A stretch of DNA of 64,000 bases from Aliterella atlantica CENA595 (GTDB lineage Bacteria; Cyanobacteriota; Cyanobacteriia; Cyanobacteriales; Chroococcidiopsidaceae): NCBI RefSeq assembly GCF_000952155.1, contig NZ_JYON01000001.1:124001-188000 (forward strand). Direction: 5' to 3'. Made by a program: the position numbers and the translations under genes. This document shows, piece after piece, positions 63,328 to 64,000 of this stretch. The notes under the pieces are model-generated. The model did no database searches. It saw nothing but the letters and a program-made list of their open reading frames with translations, and was not told where the DNA came from. The first letter of the stretch is position 1, and the number at the start of each line of letters is the position of its first letter.

Positions 63328-63361
63328 CTCAAGCTGAAATGCTTGCACAATCCAGCTTGAG
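63328..63361. promoter_or_regulatory. inverted repeat upstream of scyA
   Basis: CTCAAGCTG and its exact complement CAGCTTGAG with a 16-base spacer, adjacent to the shared 40-bp element. Possible operator or RNA hairpin; not present upstream of trpE. Confidence 0.35.
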
Positions 63362-64000
63362 GATCTATACCATTTGATAGTTACAAGGTGTTGCAACTGA
63401 CATTTAATTCATCTGTATTTAGTATGTTTTCTTACCTATTTAGTTAGCGATAGGTATAATTAAAAACATCAAACATTAACTTACATTTGCAAGCTTTTTA
63501 TTACCAATCTTTTTCGACATTGGTGTTCTTATTAATACTTGAATAATTAACACTACCTATGTCTTTAGGAAGATGGGGATTTTACCCATTCACGTTAGAT
63601 TACTGAGAAAGTTGTTAAGAAAAGTAAATATAAGCTGAAAATGTTGCCTATACAAGTAAACGACGCGATAGCGATCGCATCAAATAGAGTTTTAAGGCGA
63701 GTGCAAGTAGCACAATTTAGAAGTTTTTTGCAGATATCTTTACTAATAAGCAGGAGAGTTTTATCTAGCAATAGCTTGGGTTTGAGTTGCATACCATCCC
63801 CAAGAAGTAGGCTTGCTATATTAGTCAATCTAAATTTTATTTAATGTTATCTAAATGCTTTGGCAAAATAGGTTTGTTACAATCTGCTCAAGAACAATAT
63901 TTTTGTCTGAGAATAAAGTTTCCAGCCTGATTTTCAAACTTAAACATATCTTATACACATCTTAGACAATTTTTGCTCCTCTAAGCCTTGTAAAGTTTTT

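Larger units (their letters stand above)
63034..64000 (-). promoter_or_regulatory. upstream region of scyA, to the window end
   Basis: 967 AT-rich bases without a convincing gene. It holds the scyA promoter, the 40-bp element (63275-63314) and a 9-bp inverted repeat with a 16-base spacer (63328-63361). Short frames of 67-77 residues on both strands at 63595-63844 have no recognisable protein features. Confidence 0.6.

Noticed and set aside
63595..63844. Overlapping 77-residue (-) and 67-residue (+) frames near the window end
   Set aside because: Neither has a ribosome site, domain-like composition or a recognisable family; AT-rich intergenic DNA gives such frames by chance.
1..64000. Frequent GCGATCGC octamers as operators
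   Set aside because: HIP1 is spread genome-wide in cyanobacteria, in and out of genes, so it is not a local regulatory signal.

Overview
The window is cyanobacterial chromosome. The evidence is the dense GCGATCGC (HIP1) octamers, the heptanucleotide tandem repeats between genes, an OCP-type helical carotenoid protein, a two-GAF protein with cyanobacteriochrome-like cysteines, and above all a complete scytonemin sunscreen locus. Scytonemin is made by sheathed, desiccation- and sun-exposed cyanobacteria of the Nostocales and Chroococcidiopsis/Gloeocapsa type. I cannot name the genus.

Layout. 1-4.4 kb (+): end of a GAF histidine kinase, larE, a methyltransferase, a histidine phosphatase and glk. 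4.4-8.2 kb (-): murF, a small conserved-looking protein, a 53-residue membrane protein missed by usual length cut-offs, an HDAC-family deacetylase and a 70-residue acidic protein. 8.4-12.5 kb (+): gyrA overlapping lnt. 12.6-21.9 kb (-): three signalling genes, a PAS-response regulator followed by two very large hybrid histidine kinases. 22.4-27.5 kb: topA, queG and a HAD phosphatase. 27.5-31.5 kb: membrane tandem-GAF protein, phosphate-type binding protein, acidic protein, helical carotenoid protein. 31.6-35.2 kb (-): HlyD/MacB-type exporter. 35.3-36.3 kb (+): alpha/beta hydrolase.

36.3-63.0 kb (-) is one co-directional block of about 27 kb. In transcription order it reads scyA-B-C-D-E-F, two repeat proteins with PEP-CTERM tails, eboA-eboB-eboC, a DsbA/FrnE-like oxidoreductase, eboD (aroB-like), eboE, eboF, then after a 642-bp gap trpE(G)-trpC-trpA-trpB-trpD-aroG-tyrA. 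The trp/aro/tyr genes should supply tryptophan and the prephenate/4-hydroxyphenylpyruvate branch. ScyB deaminates tryptophan, ScyA couples indole-3-pyruvate to 4-hydroxyphenylpyruvate, and ScyC cyclises the product. The ebo products are tied to moving the monomer to the periplasm, where the exported ScyD/E/F propellers are thought to act.

Most notable: (1) a 40-bp sequence, 36/40 identical, lies about 240-280 bp upstream of both scyA and trpE, the first genes of the two halves of the block; (2) the two proteins between scyF and eboA, one with eight GNGNW repeats and one with a GGFPGGGG hinge, carry PEP-CTERM tails but no visible signal peptide and are not part of the scytonemin cluster as I know it; (3) an output-less tandem GAF protein with paired cysteines typical of DXCF cyanobacteriochromes lies about 8 kb from the block; (4) ScyC reads as an internal duplication of a START/SRPBCC-like fold. 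Palindromic and heptameric repeats sit in many spacers and in places form the ends of reading frames (queG, eboE, the histidine phosphatase). I saw no tRNA, rRNA, CRISPR array, transposase or prophage gene.
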